Part shown: positions 17,321 to 26,060 of the stretch, piece by piece | How positions within the stretch are numbered: position 1 is the first letter of the stretch | How the letters are laid out: each line of letters starts with the position of its first letter | Assembly (NCBI RefSeq): GCF_026626745.1 | Contig: NZ_JAPNJW010000001.1 | Coordinates: 2,836,001 to 2,900,000, forward strand | Direction of reading: 5' to 3' | Length of the DNA: 64,000 nt | Source: Nannocystis sp. RBIL2 | GTDB taxonomy: Bacteria; Myxococcota_A; Polyangia; Nannocystales; Nannocystaceae | Program-made: the position numbers and the translations under genes | Notes under the pieces: model-generated | Told to the model about the DNA's origin: nothing | What the model saw: the letters and a program-made list of their open reading frames with translations, nothing else | Database searches by the model: none

Positions 17321-18505
17321 ATGACCACGACCACCGAGCCCCAGCACCTCGTCGACCGCTACCTCGCCGCCTGGAACGAGCGCGACGACGCCCGCCGCGC
17401 CGCGCTGATCGCCGCGACCTTCACCGCCGACGCGCGCTACGTCGATCCGCTCGCCGCGAGCGAGGGGCACGCCGGCATCGACGCGATGATCGGCGCGATC
17501 CAGGCGAAGTTCCCCGGCTTCGCGTTCGCGCCGCGCGGCGCCGCCGACCGCCACGGCGACAACCTGCGCTTCGCGTGGTCGCTCGCGCCCGCGGGCGGGG
17601 CGGCGGTCGCCGGCGGCACCGACTTCGCGACGGTCGCGCCCGACGGCCGGTTCGCCAGCGTCACCGGCTTCCTCGACGCGCTGCCGCCCCGGCCGCGCGG
17701 CCACACCGTGACGCTGCCCGACGGCGAGACCCTGTTCTATCGTGACAGCGGCGGCGACGGCCCGGCGATCGTGTTCGTGCACAGCTGGGGGCTGTCGAGC
17801 TCGATGTGGCAGTACCAGGTGCATGCCCTGCGCGCGGCCGGCCTGCGCTGCGTCACCTTCGATCGCCGCGGCCACGGGCGCTCGAGCCCGGCGACCGCGG
17901 GCTACGAGCTCGACACGCTGGCCGACGACCTCGCGGCCGTGCTCGCGCACCTCGACCTGCGCGGAGTGACGTTGGTCGGTCACTCGCTCGGCTGCGCGGA
18001 GATCCTGCGCTACGTCGCCCGCCACGGCTCGTCGCGCATCGCGCGAATCGCCCTTCTCGGGCCGCTGACGCCTGTGCTGCGCCAGCTCCCCGACAACCTC
18101 GAGGGGATCCCCGACGCCGTGTTCGAGGCGGTGTTTGCGGGCTGGGCGCGCGACTTCCCGCGCTGGGCCGCCGAGAACGAGGCGCCGTTCTTCGTCCCCG
18201 AGACGTCGGCGGCGATGCGCTCGTGGCTGGTGTCCGAGCTGCTGAGCACGCCCGTCGACGTGGCGATCGCCACGCAGCGGGCGGTGGTGTTCTCCGACCA
18301 GCGCCCCGACCTCGCGGCGATCGATCGCCCGACGCTGATCCTCCACGGCGACCGCGACGTGTCCACGCCGCTCGCGCTCGGCCGTCGCACGGCGGCCGGT
18401 ATCGCCGGCGCGCGCCTCGAGGTCTATGAAGGGGCGCCGCACGGGCTGTTCGTGACGCACGTCGATCGCGTGAACCGCGACCTGCTCGCGTTCATCCGCG
18501 GGTGA
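17321..18505 (+). CDS. Fusion of NTF2/SnoaL-like domain with alpha/beta hydrolase
   Basis: 394 residues from ATG 17321 (MTTTTEPQHLVDRYLAAWNE); ATG 17294 would add nine residues. Residues about 1-130 are a SnoaL-like small-molecule-binding cone (YLAAWNERDDARRAALIAAT, FTADARYVDPLA). Residues about 135-394 are an alpha/beta hydrolase with the oxyanion region FVHSWGLSSSMW, DRRGHGRS, the nucleophile elbow VGHSLGCAE (Ser), LHGDRDVSTPL (Asp) and GAPHGLFVTH (His). All three catalytic residues are present. Such hydrolases act as esterases, perhydrolases or lactonases; the fused NTF2 domain could form the dimer or add a second activity. Substrate unknown. Divergent from and probably repressed by the XRE regulator. 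Confidence 0.88.
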   Translation: MTTTTEPQHLVDRYLAAWNERDDARRAALIAATFTADARYVDPLAASEGHAGIDAMIGAIQAKFPGFAFAPRGAADRHGDNLRFAWSLAPAGGAAVAGGTDFATVAPDGRFASVTGFLDALPPRPRGHTVTLPDGETLFYRDSGGDGPAIVFVHSWGLSSSMWQYQVHALRAAGLRCVTFDRRGHGRSSPATAGYELDTLADDLAAVLAHLDLRGVTLVGHSLGCAEILRYVARHGSSRIARIALLGPLTPVLRQLPDNLEGIPDAVFEAVFAGWARDFPRWAAENEAPFFVPETSAAMRSWLVSELLSTPVDVAIATQRAVVFSDQRPDLAAIDRPTLILHGDRDVSTPLALGRRTAAGIAGARLEVYEGAPHGLFVTHVDRVNRDLLAFIRG

Positions 18506-18560
18506 GCCGCCGTGCGAGGGGCCACTCGCCCGCGGCTCAGCGCTCCATGCAGCGCCCTCG

Positions 18561-18584
18561 GGACATGTCCATGAAGACATGTCC
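18561..18584. repeat. GGACATGTCC palindrome pair (dispersed short repeat)
   Basis: GGACATGTCC at 18561-18570 and GACATGTCC at 18576-18584, separated by five bases, lie about 55 bp after the hydrolase stop. Each half is itself a palindrome and together they can form a longer hairpin. The same motif recurs near 41.2-41.6, 56.1, 58.5, 59.7 and 62.5 kb. Position here suits a terminator or REP-like element. Confidence 0.65.
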
Positions 18585-18599
18585 AGAGAGACTCTCCGT

Positions 18600-18741
18600 C
18601 AGCCCGGCGGCTCCGGCAGGCACAGCCCGCCGCCTTCGATCTGGCGTTCGTCCGGAAGGTGTTGAAGATCTTCCAGTTGTCGATCGGCGTGGTCGGCAGC
18701 GTGCCGTCCTCGCGCACGTTGGTGATGTGGTGTAGAGGCAA
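18600..18741 (-). pseudogene. Fragment of an unrecognised protein (copy 1, NVREDGT motif)
   Basis: Read leftward from about 18741, the frame gives LHHITNVREDGTLPTTP followed by IDNWKIFNTFRTN before running into repeat-like sequence. The HxxNVREDGTxP string recurs on the same strand at about 19060, so these are two pieces of related genes. No start or stop of a real gene is present. Confidence 0.35.
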
Positions 18742-18915
18742 GGCTAGGCCCCTCTACGGTCCCGTTTACGAGGCTCTGTCTTGGAACCGCTAGAATCGCT
18801 ACGAATCGGTACGATTTTTCGAGATATCTGGCAGATCGCAACGCCGCGCATAATCCGTTGGGTACGATGCTGCACCATGCTCCCGGCCGAGCCCTGAAGC
18901 CGCCGGCCGGCTGGC
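18717..18915 (+). repeat. Dispersed ~190-bp repeat, copy A (diverged)
   Basis: Starts in GGTGATGTGG and GGCTAGGCCCCTCTACGG and continues through TTTTTCGAGATATCTGGCAG and ACGCCGCGCATAATCC to a CCGGCCGG tract. It aligns by eye with copies at 22.1, 30.3, 36.1 and 60.5 kb, all in the same orientation. This is the most diverged copy. Confidence 0.6.
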
Positions 18916-18949
18916 CTTCGTGCCATGCTGGAAGATCAATGACGCCCTC

Positions 18950-19292
18950 GACGAAGGCCAATTCTGACCCCACTTAGGATTGGAGAGGCAGACTTCGACG
19001 TCGCCTTGTTCTTGCTGGTGATGTGCCGATCGTCTCGGCGGGGTTCGACGGCGGGGTGCCGTCTTCGCGGACATTGCTGACGTGGTCGGTGTGCAAGCCG
19101 CTGTGGTCGTCACGACTCTGGACAGTACGGGCCCGTCATCGTCACTCGCCAGTCGTCGCGCTGGTCCTTGGCGGCGAACCGCCAACCCGGCTGATCGGGC
19201 ATCTCGCCTGGCTGGTCGCCGATGTACTGGGTTTCGCCAAGGCCGAGCTCGCTACCCCTGCGAACATGATGCAGTTCGCTGACGAACCACAC
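18950..19292 (-). pseudogene. Frameshifted remnant of an unrecognised gene (copy 2, NVREDGT motif)
   Basis: Read leftward from 19292, codons give GETQYIGDQPGEMPDQPGW, then RFAAKDQRDDWRVTMTGPYC, then a stop. After a frame change they give LHTDHVSNVREDGTPPSNP. Protein-like composition over about 100 codons with a frameshift argues for a decayed gene. It shares the NVREDGT segment with the fragment ending at 18741. Family unknown. Confidence 0.4.
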
Positions 19293-19335
19293 GATGCAGC
19301 GCTCACCTCGATCTGCAGGCCCGCACCGTTGTCAT

Positions 19336-20172
19336 CTAGGTCGTGAGACCTGCGGGGTTCCAGAGCTGCGGCTTCCAGGTCGTGGCTTCAAGGATGCCCT
19401 TGAACAGATCCTTCAGCTCGCTCGAGGTCACGCGCTGGCGCTGCATCTCCGCGAACACGGTCTGGTGATGCAGCGAACGGATGTCGTCGCGCAGCGCGTG
19501 GAGCTGATGAGCTGCGACCCTCGCGGTCTTGCTCTCCCGGTATTCCTTGAGGCGCGCCCGGAAGCTGCCATAAGCGCTCGCTCTCGCCGTGACGAGCTCG
19601 TCTCGCTTGTTGAGACCCAGCGTATCGATCGTGTAGCGCGCCCGGTGCCAGGCTCTTGTACCTTCGTCGGCGTTCTCGGTGAAGACGAACTCTTCGAGGT
19701 CGAGCCAGAGGTACTCGAGTGGGTCTTCGGACCGTGGGTCGATGAGGGCGATCGGTCCCTTCGCCGGCGGCTTCACCGGGTCGTTCTGACCGCGGGCCAC
19801 GAGCGTCGGCTTGCCACGGGAACTCGTGAACACGGCGAACTGGTTGCCCTTCGGTCCGTTACACGGGCCACAGGTGTAGGCGTAGTTCTGCCAGCGGAAC
19901 ACGTGCTCGGGGTAGAGGTCCTTCGGTCGGAAGTGCTCCACTTCGTCCGCGTAAGAGTCCTCGCAATAGGCGCAGCGACGAGCCCCACAGCACATCCGTG
20001 CGAGCGTCGACTTGACGGGGTTGAACTTCACGCTACGATGAACTTGTTCCCACCGCTCCTTCGCCAGCTCGACGCGCTTCTTGTACGAACGTGAGCGATC
20101 GACCTCCGCCTGGTACTTGTCCAGCGCCTTGGCGGTGGATTCGTCGAGTTCATGGTCGGGTAGGCGGATCAC
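19336..20172 (-). CDS. ptuB: Septu-like PtuB: HNH endonuclease
   Basis: 278 residues from GTG 20172, overlapping the ATPase stop as GTGA, so the two genes are translationally coupled. The HNH core is clear: CCGARRCAYCEDS (Cys67, Cys70), EVEHFRPKD (His80), then W-x-N-Y-A-Y-T-CGPCNGPKGN with Cys101, Cys104, Asn105 and Lys108. This layout is that of the PtuB/TIGR02646-like nucleases found with PtuA in Septu and with some retrons. The C-terminal half is helical and may bind the ATPase. In Septu, ATP depletion or phage cues release nuclease activity against nucleic acids. No reverse transcriptase or retron RNA was seen nearby. Confidence 0.85.
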   Translation of the reverse strand: MIRLPDHELDESTAKALDKYQAEVDRSRSYKKRVELAKERWEQVHRSVKFNPVKSTLARMCCGARRCAYCEDSYADEVEHFRPKDLYPEHVFRWQNYAYTCGPCNGPKGNQFAVFTSSRGKPTLVARGQNDPVKPPAKGPIALIDPRSEDPLEYLWLDLEEFVFTENADEGTRAWHRARYTIDTLGLNKRDELVTARASAYGSFRARLKEYRESKTARVAAHQLHALRDDIRSLHHQTVFAEMQRQRVTSSELKDLFKGILEATTWKPQLWNPAGLTT

Positions 20173-21497
20173 GATTCTTCCCCGCTAGCGACTGCCGAGT
20201 TGGCGCGTGTGGGTATCTGCGCCTGCAGTTGCGCCCGCCTCCGCTTCTGTTCAGCCGTCAGCTTGCCTTGGGTCGCCAATCGGTTGAGCTTCGCTAACTC
20301 CTCGACGTCCTTGCGCCCAGCCTCCGAGCGCCCGACGTCCTCGCCGAATAGCTCGGTGCCCATGGCTTCGAGCAGGTTGCCGCGTACGAGCCGCTGTAGC
20401 TCGACGCCCTCCACTCGCCGACCGATCTCGTCGGTTCCCGGGGTCGGCAGCCGCCATACGCTGCCCTTCTCGGCGGCCTGGCAGACCAACGGGCTGTGCG
20501 TGGTCACCAGGAATTGCAGTTTTGGGAACACCCGCGTGAACCACAGGCCGATCCGCCGCTGCCACGGCGGATGCAGGTGAGCGTCGACCTCGTCGATGAT
20601 GACGACCCCCGGTAGCGCGATGATCGAATGACCCTGCCGCACGTGCTCGAACACCGCACCCGCGCCGTAACAGTGGACCAACTGGCGCAGTAGCTCGAAG
20701 GTCATACTGAGCACCGAGCGATAGCCGTCGCTGAGCTGGGTCACTGGCACCTGGCAGCCGTTGCCATCGACGAATAACACCCCTTCCTCGTTGACGTCGA
20801 CCAGCTTGGTCTGGTGCGGTAAAAACCCCGACTGATTGATGAACGCCTTGACGTCCTCAAGGAGCGAGTGCGTTTTCGGGTGGCGGAGTCGCTCGACGTC
20901 GAGCTGCTTCAACCACTCGAGCGCCTCCGTCAGCGCAACGTCCTCGCCGAAGACCGATAGGTGCCGCGCGAGCCGGCGGTAGATGTGGAACAGCTTGTCG
21001 TAGGCCATGTCGCCGCCCGAGAACCGGCGAAACGGCCCGTACGACGCGGAGAACCATCCAGGCTTGTCGCTCCAGGCATAGCGCGTCGGATCAAAATCGC
21101 GCCCAGCGATTTGGTAGTGTTTGGCTTCGATGACGACGCGGCGAGCGGATCTCTCATCTCCCCATGACTGCAGATTGAATCCAACAGCGGGCAACCATTT
21201 GGGGCCCATCGTCCGTCCCCCCTTGCCCACCTCGTCGAACACTCTGTCACGTTGCAGATCGACGTTGACGCTGCCGGTCTCGGATTCGGTGCGCAACCAC
21301 TCGCGCCAATCGATCGGCAATTTCGCGGCCTCTTCCAGGCCGACCAGCGCGAGGGCCACGGCGCGCGCAAACGTTGACTTGCCAGCTCCGTTGTCGCCCA
21401 GCAATACATGCCAGCCGGCGCACTCCTCACTCTTCAGCTTCAGCTCGAACTCACGGATCGACCGGATGTTCTCGATCTTGAGTTCGCGGATGTACAT
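20169..21497 (-). CDS. ptuA: Septu-like PtuA: AAA/ABC-type ATPase
   Basis: 442 residues from ATG 21497. It is an SMC/ABC-like ATPase: Walker A at residues 34-41 (GDNGAGKS), signature LSDGYRS at about 256-261, Walker B VVIIDEVDAHLHP at about 298-310 and the switch histidine in LVTTHSPLV. The start MYIRELKIENIRSIREFEL is typical of the AAA_21/OLD-like group. It is the first gene of a two-gene operon with the HNH nuclease. Together they match the Septu anti-phage architecture, in which PtuA oligomers hold PtuB. It could equally belong to another ATPase-HNH defence group; the pairing is certain, the subtype is not. Confidence 0.86.
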   Translation of the reverse strand: MYIRELKIENIRSIREFELKLKSEECAGWHVLLGDNGAGKSTFARAVALALVGLEEAAKLPIDWREWLRTESETGSVNVDLQRDRVFDEVGKGGRTMGPKWLPAVGFNLQSWGDERSARRVVIEAKHYQIAGRDFDPTRYAWSDKPGWFSASYGPFRRFSGGDMAYDKLFHIYRRLARHLSVFGEDVALTEALEWLKQLDVERLRHPKTHSLLEDVKAFINQSGFLPHQTKLVDVNEEGVLFVDGNGCQVPVTQLSDGYRSVLSMTFELLRQLVHCYGAGAVFEHVRQGHSIIALPGVVIIDEVDAHLHPPWQRRIGLWFTRVFPKLQFLVTTHSPLVCQAAEKGSVWRLPTPGTDEIGRRVEGVELQRLVRGNLLEAMGTELFGEDVGRSEAGRKDVEELAKLNRLATQGKLTAEQKRRRAQLQAQIPTRANSAVASGEES

Positions 21498-21635
21498 CGC
21501 GGCGCGCGGCTATCACAGGCGTTTAAGCGTTTCTAGACGGAATTTCGCCAGCCGACGGGGTCCGAGGAGGGTCGCCGGGTTCCTTGGAAGCACGGGACGG
21601 GTGAGACCGGCATCACGGGCCGCCTGCCCGGCGGC

Positions 21636-22075
21636 GGAACGTACCTTGCGGTCCACCTCGTCCGCGGCGTGAACCTCTGGCAAAAAATGGAGGCCGGACC
21701 GCTGCCGTGGGTGCAGGTCTGTCAGATCGGCCCCCACGTTACCGATGGGCTAGCGGCGGCGCACACGGCGGGGATCGTTCACCGCGACCTGAAGCCCAAG
21801 AACATCCTGCTCGAGCCGCGACCGGACGGATCGATGCACGTGTAGGTCGTCGACTTCGGGCTGGCGCACGTGTCGACGGCGGTGGGGTCCCGAGCCGAGC
21901 CGCGCAAGCCGACGCGGGTCGGCCTGGTCCTCTGGACGCCGGAGACCATGTCGCCGGGGCAGACGTGCGACGAGGCGTCGACAAGCGCGAGGGCCGGGAC
22001 GTCGTCGGCGGTTCGGCCGGCTTGGGGCCGCAGCCGCGGTGTACGCGTCGAATGCGCCCGTTCCACAGTGAACAA
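21636..22075 (+). pseudogene. Decayed Ser/Thr kinase domain
   Basis: The frame from 21636 reads [34 protein letters not shown] and [13 protein letters not shown], then an in-frame TAG at 21843-21845, then [22 protein letters not shown] and DFG are diagnostic for a Hanks kinase. The N-lobe is missing, the activation segment is unrecognisable after about 21930, and a stop splits the catalytic loop from DFG. It is a relic, upstream of PtuA on the opposite strand. Confidence 0.8.
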
Positions 22076-22129
22076 CAGGGTGCTGTACTCTCTGAAGAAC
22101 GGCGTTCGGCGACGGGTTTACTACTGGAT

Positions 22130-22345
22130 CTTGGTGATGTGATGTACAACCCTAGCTAGACCCCCCTGCGGGCCCGAATTCGTCGGGTCGTATCGAAAAC
22201 TGCCCGAATCGCGACAAAATCGGGACGAATTTTCGAGACAACCCGGAGATCGCGCCGCCGCGCATCCCGGCTTCTATGCCACCCTCCCCCTACCTCCGGA
22301 CAAAGTCCCGAGGCCGGAGGCCACTCGGCCGCCGAGACAGAATAA
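22130..22345 (+). repeat. Dispersed ~190-bp repeat, copy B
   Basis: Contains TAGACCCCCCTGCGGGCCCG, the arms ATCGAAAA and TTTTCGAGAC about 40 bp apart, GAGATCGCGCCGCCGCGCAT and the AGGCCGGAGGCC tract. It follows the kinase relic and precedes the AraC gene, leaving no room for a coding gene. Confidence 0.75.
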
Positions 22346-22426
22346 CCAACCTCACCGCGTGTTCGTGGGGGCTCGGCGACGGGGCGTCAGTGCGTCGAGA
22401 TGGTCGTGATAGGGTCACTTCCGTCC

Positions 22427-23353
22427 ATGTCCGACGAACGAGCCAGCGCGGACGACGGTGCGGAGAGCGCCATCCGGCTCGTCGATCGCAAGACCAGGCG
22501 TGAGTACGCCACGGCTGCCGCCTCGGCGGTCCTTCACGCGAGCGCCCGGATTCCCTGGCGCTCGCCGCTCGTGTTCGAGCTCCATCGAATCCCGCCGTAC
22601 GAGCACCAGGAGCACGTGGTCGTCGGACATCAGCTCATGGTGAACCTCGGTGGGCCCGTGCGGTTCGGCTGGCAAGAGGATGACCGCCGCCGCGAAGCGA
22701 TTTTCGCCACAGGAGCGCTGTGCATTCAGTCCGAGGGAGACGCGAACGCGCCGTTTTGGCGCGACGAGATGACGTTCGCTACCGCCTCGATTCCCCCGAC
22801 CATGGTCGAGGCCCTGCTGTCCGAACGGGCGCCGTCACCGGCTTCGACGTTCATCAAGCGGCACTGCGTCGCCGATCGATCTGCGGAAGCGTCTGTGCGT
22901 TCGCTCGTCGCCGAGCTGTCGTCGCCGAGCGAGCCGCTGCATGCGGAGATGCTCTGCCACGTGTTCGTGCTCCACCTCCTCGGCGTCCATGGGCAGGCCA
23001 GGCGCAAGCAGCTCGCGCCGCGGGGCAAGCTCGGCCCGGCGCAACTGCGCGGTGCGGTGGAGCTCGCGCACGAGCGGCTCGCCTGTGATCTGACCCTAAA
23101 AGCGATGGCGAAGGTCGCGGGATATTCCCCGTTCCACTTCGCGCGCCTGTTCAAGGCGACGACCGGCCTCGCCCCGCATCAGTTCGTCCTGCAGCTCCGG
23201 CTGGAGCGGGCCGCTCGCCTGCTCCGCGGCCGGGACCCGAAGCTGGGGGACATCGCCCTGGCGACGGGTTTCTACGACCAGGCGCACTTCACGACCGTCT
23301 TCCGCAAGGCGTTCGGGGTGACCCCCGCCGCGTTCGCCGCACGCGCGCGCTGA
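22427..23353 (+). CDS. AraC-family transcriptional regulator
   Basis: 308 residues from ATG 22427 (MSDERASADD); an upstream start at 22400 is also in frame. The C-terminal ~100 residues form the double helix-turn-helix: LTLKAMAKVAGYSPFHFARL, FKATTGLAPHQFVLQLRLER, LGDIALATGFYDQAHFTTVF and RKAFGVTPAAF. The N-terminal half is a cupin-like effector domain of the AraC-binding type. It is upstream of and co-oriented with an isochorismatase-family hydrolase (72-bp gap) and a reductase, which it probably activates (inference). The inducer is unknown. Confidence 0.9.
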   Translation: MSDERASADDGAESAIRLVDRKTRREYATAAASAVLHASARIPWRSPLVFELHRIPPYEHQEHVVVGHQLMVNLGGPVRFGWQEDDRRREAIFATGALCIQSEGDANAPFWRDEMTFATASIPPTMVEALLSERAPSPASTFIKRHCVADRSAEASVRSLVAELSSPSEPLHAEMLCHVFVLHLLGVHGQARRKQLAPRGKLGPAQLRGAVELAHERLACDLTLKAMAKVAGYSPFHFARLFKATTGLAPHQFVLQLRLERAARLLRGRDPKLGDIALATGFYDQAHFTTVFRKAFGVTPAAFAARAR

Positions 23354-23424
23354 CAAAATGCGCAAGATTTTACAAGAGCCCCGGGCCGCGTCCCGCCACC
23401 CTCGACGGCCTCGAAGGAACTCAC

Positions 23425-24084
23425 ATGAAAACCTCCCAGCCTGTGAAGATCGGCCTCCCGTCCCTGCTGACGCCGGACAATTGCGTTCTCCTGCTCATCG
23501 ACCACCAGCCGTTCCAGGTGAGCGGCGTGAAGAACATCGACGCCGCCCTGATGATCAACAACGTCGTCTCTCTCGCCAAGACGGCCAAGGCTTTCGGCGT
23601 GCCGACGCTGCTCACCACCGTCGTCGCCGATCGAGGCGGCCGCCTGATCAAGCCGCTACAGGACGTGTTCCCCGAGCAGACGCCGATCGATCGCACGCAG
23701 ATCAACACGTGGGAGGACGAACAGTGCGTCCAGTGGGTCGAGCGCACCGGTCGCAGGAAGCTCGTCATCGCCGCCCTGTGGACCGAGATCTGCCTCGCGT
23801 TCCCCGTCCTCCACGCGCTCGGCGATGGTTACGACGTCTACTTCGTGACGGACGCGTCCGGGGGGACCAGCGTCGAGGCCCACGAGATGGGGATTGCGCG
23901 GATGATCCAGGCCGGCGCTGTGCCGCTCACCGCGAACGTGTTCGGCGCGGAGCTCCAGCGCGACTGGGCCCGACCGACGGCCGGCAAGCTCTCCGAAGTC
24001 ATCCTCGAGCATGGTGGCGCCACCGCCACCAACCTCGCCTGGGAGCTCCAGCTCCTGGAGGGACGCCCCGGCGCCGGCGTGTGA
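23425..24084 (+). CDS. Isochorismatase-family cysteine hydrolase (YcaC-like)
   Basis: 219 residues. The catalytic Asp lies in CVLLLIDHQPFQ and the catalytic Cys in VIAALWTEICLAFPVLHAL; the basic residue is probably in the TTVVADRGGRLIKP region. Overall pattern and length match YcaC-like hydrolases of unknown substrate rather than true isochorismatases. A ribosome site (AAGGAACTCAC) precedes ATG 23425. It is close in family to the protein at 39148-39804, sharing INTWED and ELQRDWAR segments. Likely operon partner of the AraC gene and the reductase that follows. Confidence 0.88.
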   Translation: MKTSQPVKIGLPSLLTPDNCVLLLIDHQPFQVSGVKNIDAALMINNVVSLAKTAKAFGVPTLLTTVVADRGGRLIKPLQDVFPEQTPIDRTQINTWEDEQCVQWVERTGRRKLVIAALWTEICLAFPVLHALGDGYDVYFVTDASGGTSVEAHEMGIARMIQAGAVPLTANVFGAELQRDWARPTAGKLSEVILEHGGATATNLAWELQLLEGRPGAGV

Positions 24085-24148
24085 CGCGAAAGCCCCTGCG
24101 GCTCGCTGTGCGAGCCAGCCATCCAACAGCCACAAAGAGACCACCATC

Positions 24149-24763
24149 ATGACCATCGCCATCATCGGTTCGGGCGCGATCGGCCACGCGCTCGCAATCC
24201 AGTTCGCTCGCAAGAAGATCGACGTCCTCCTCGCCAATCGTCGCGGTCCCGACTCGCTCGCCGACGTCGTCCGCGAGCTCGGCGCGAACGTCACGGCCAC
24301 CTCCGTCGCCGATGCGCTCCGTTCGGACGTCGTCTTCCTCGCCGTACCGTTCACGTCGGTGAGCGACTCCGTGCGCGAGGCGCCCGCGTGGGACGGCCGG
24401 ATCGTCGTCGATGCCACCAACGCGATCGACTTCCCTGCCTTCACGCCCACCGATCTCGGAGGTCGCCCGTCGACGGAGATCGTCGCCGAAGCGGTGCCGG
24501 GGGCCCGGGTGGTGAAGGCCTTCAACACCATTCCGGCCGCGGTGCTCGCCGCCGATCCCGCGAGTGACGGCGGAAGGCGCGTGGTGTTCCTGTCCGGCAA
24601 CGACACCGGTGCCAACGCCGAGGTCGCCACGTTGATCGAGCGCCTCGGCTTCGCGGCGATCGATCTCGGCAGGTTGTCCGAGGGAGGTCGCCTGCAACAG
24701 TTCGGCGGCGCGTTGCCCGTCCTCGACTTGATCCTGCGTCCCCCCGCACGCAGGTCGCACTGA
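24149..24763 (+). CDS. NAD(P)-binding reductase, F420-dependent-reductase-like
   Basis: 204 residues from ATG 24149, preceded by AAAGAGA. The N-terminus MTIAIIGSGAIGHALAIQFA is a Rossmann dinucleotide-binding motif (GxGxxG). VVDATNAIDFP, GARVVKAFNTIPAAVLA and GRRVVFLSGNDTGA follow the pattern of the NADPH:F420 oxidoreductase-like family that also contains many NADP-binding proteins with no F420 link. It is the third gene of the AraC unit and may reduce a product of the isochorismatase-like hydrolase (inference). An ORF start at 24011 is an overlap with the previous gene and was not used. Confidence 0.85.
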   Translation: MTIAIIGSGAIGHALAIQFARKKIDVLLANRRGPDSLADVVRELGANVTATSVADALRSDVVFLAVPFTSVSDSVREAPAWDGRIVVDATNAIDFPAFTPTDLGGRPSTEIVAEAVPGARVVKAFNTIPAAVLAADPASDGGRRVVFLSGNDTGANAEVATLIERLGFAAIDLGRLSEGGRLQQFGGALPVLDLILRPPARRSH

Positions 24764-25145
24764 AGCCGCGGCGAAGATGGTTGACACCTCCCCAAGGCCC
24801 AAACGACGAGAATCATGAGCCCGCTGTGTCTGCGGCACCAGGCCCTGTCAAGCGCACGTGCCTGCCCGCGACTGCAGCTCGATTGTGGACAAACTCGGGG
24901 AGGCGTGCGCCTCGCAGGTGGACACCTGCGAATACACGTTGCCATCCACGACATCGGGGGTACCTGTACATGGCTCTCGCCTGCGGCATGGAGACCACGG
25001 CCCCGAGCGCGAGCTGACGACCGCGGCCTCGCCCAACCCCCGCGAGCCTCAAGTCCGTTGCAGCTCAGCCGAGGAAGTACAGCTGCAACAGGCAGGGCCG
25101 GCCCGGGCCCTGTATGCCTGCCCACGTTCCTGCTACGCCTCGAAC
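24764..25145. other. Region upstream of the histone-like gene, with two blocks found elsewhere
   Basis: No intact gene. It holds a 72-bp block (24867-24938) that recurs at 45637-45708 with three differences. A GC-rich block of about 62 bp up to the ATG (25085-25148) recurs on the plus strand at 45867-45929 and on the minus strand at 34071-34131. The second block contains GGGCCGGCCCGGGCCC, which can fold, and probably belongs to the 5' region of the histone-like gene. Confidence 0.55.
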
Positions 25146-26060
25146 ATGCAGCTCCCCCTCGCACAGCTCCTCCGAGCCTACATCCGCGCTTTCTCGGCCC
25201 GACCCGACGTATCGATCATCGACGCCGCGTTCGCTCCCCCGCTCACCGCCGAGGAGCGGGCCGGTCTCCCGCTGCCTCCGGAGCTCGACGTCTTCGCGGA
25301 GACCCTCGGGGGCGTCGAGTTCACGTGGATGTTCGAGCAGGACAAGCACAACCCCGACCAGAGCAAGGGAGAAAACGGCGGCCGCCTGGCGATCCCGTCG
25401 ATCCGGAATTTCGCATGGCACCTGCGGCCGAGCGGCGTGCGCGGCAACTTCGCCGCGCGCGCTGTTCTCGACTCCATGACCCCCGAAGGCATCGGCTGGT
25501 GGATCCACCGTGCCAACGAGTCACCGAAGGAGGCCCGGACGGCCTTCGAGAACGCCAACGACTGCACGCTGAAGCCCATGGACTCGCTCAAGGCCTATCT
25601 CACCATGGGGGCCCGTTACGCCTTCGTCTGGTACTGGCAAGCCGGGACCGGGACTGGCCGGGGCTATTACGACCGCCTGCGCGGCGCGAGCGTCCCGTTG
25701 AACACGTCCACGGCCAAGATCGAGGCCCGCCTGGTCGACGTCGGACTGCTGCCGGAGGAGGCGGCGGGCCTCTACAAGTGGCTCGGCGCCAGCGTGGTGC
25801 TGCTGCTGCACCGCGACGGCAGCCGAACGACGCCGAATACCACGTCGTCCTCCGAGAAGCCCCCGGCCAACACCACCAAGAATTCGGCTGTAACGAACGC
25901 CGCTGCGAAGGCGACCGGCGAGAAGACAGCCAAGAAACCCGCCGCCGCGAAGGCGACCGGCGAGAAGACAGCCAAGAAACCCGCGGCCGCCGCGAAGGCG
26001 ACCGGCGAGAAGACAGCCAAGAAGCCCGCCGCCGGGAAGACTGGCAAGAAGATGGCGTGA
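25146..26060 (+). CDS. Globular protein with histone-like Lys/Ala/Pro tail
   Basis: 304 residues from ATG 25146 (MQLPLAQLLRAYIRAF). Residues 1-230 form a globular domain I do not recognise (ELDVFAETLGGVEFTWMFEQ; IRNFAWHLRPSGVRGNFAAR; YAFVWYWQAGTGTGRGYYD). The last ~65 residues are a basic tail built from three near-perfect repeats of KATGEKTAKKPAA (about 25904-26037) ending GKTGKKMA, like the AlgP/histone H1-type tails that bind DNA. The tail suggests nucleoid association; the domain suggests a second role (inference). A decayed inverted copy lies at 32949-34071 and its upstream block is present a third time near 45.9 kb, so this locus has been copied repeatedly. Confidence 0.75.
   Translation: MQLPLAQLLRAYIRAFSARPDVSIIDAAFAPPLTAEERAGLPLPPELDVFAETLGGVEFTWMFEQDKHNPDQSKGENGGRLAIPSIRNFAWHLRPSGVRGNFAARAVLDSMTPEGIGWWIHRANESPKEARTAFENANDCTLKPMDSLKAYLTMGARYAFVWYWQAGTGTGRGYYDRLRGASVPLNTSTAKIEARLVDVGLLPEEAAGLYKWLGASVVLLLHRDGSRTTPNTTSSSEKPPANTTKNSAVTNAAAKATGEKTAKKPAAAKATGEKTAKKPAAAAKATGEKTAKKPAAGKTGKKMA

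Noticed and set aside
19336..22075. Retron containing PtuAB
   Set aside because: No reverse transcriptase or msr-msd-like sequence was found on either side; the adjacent gene relic is a kinase.
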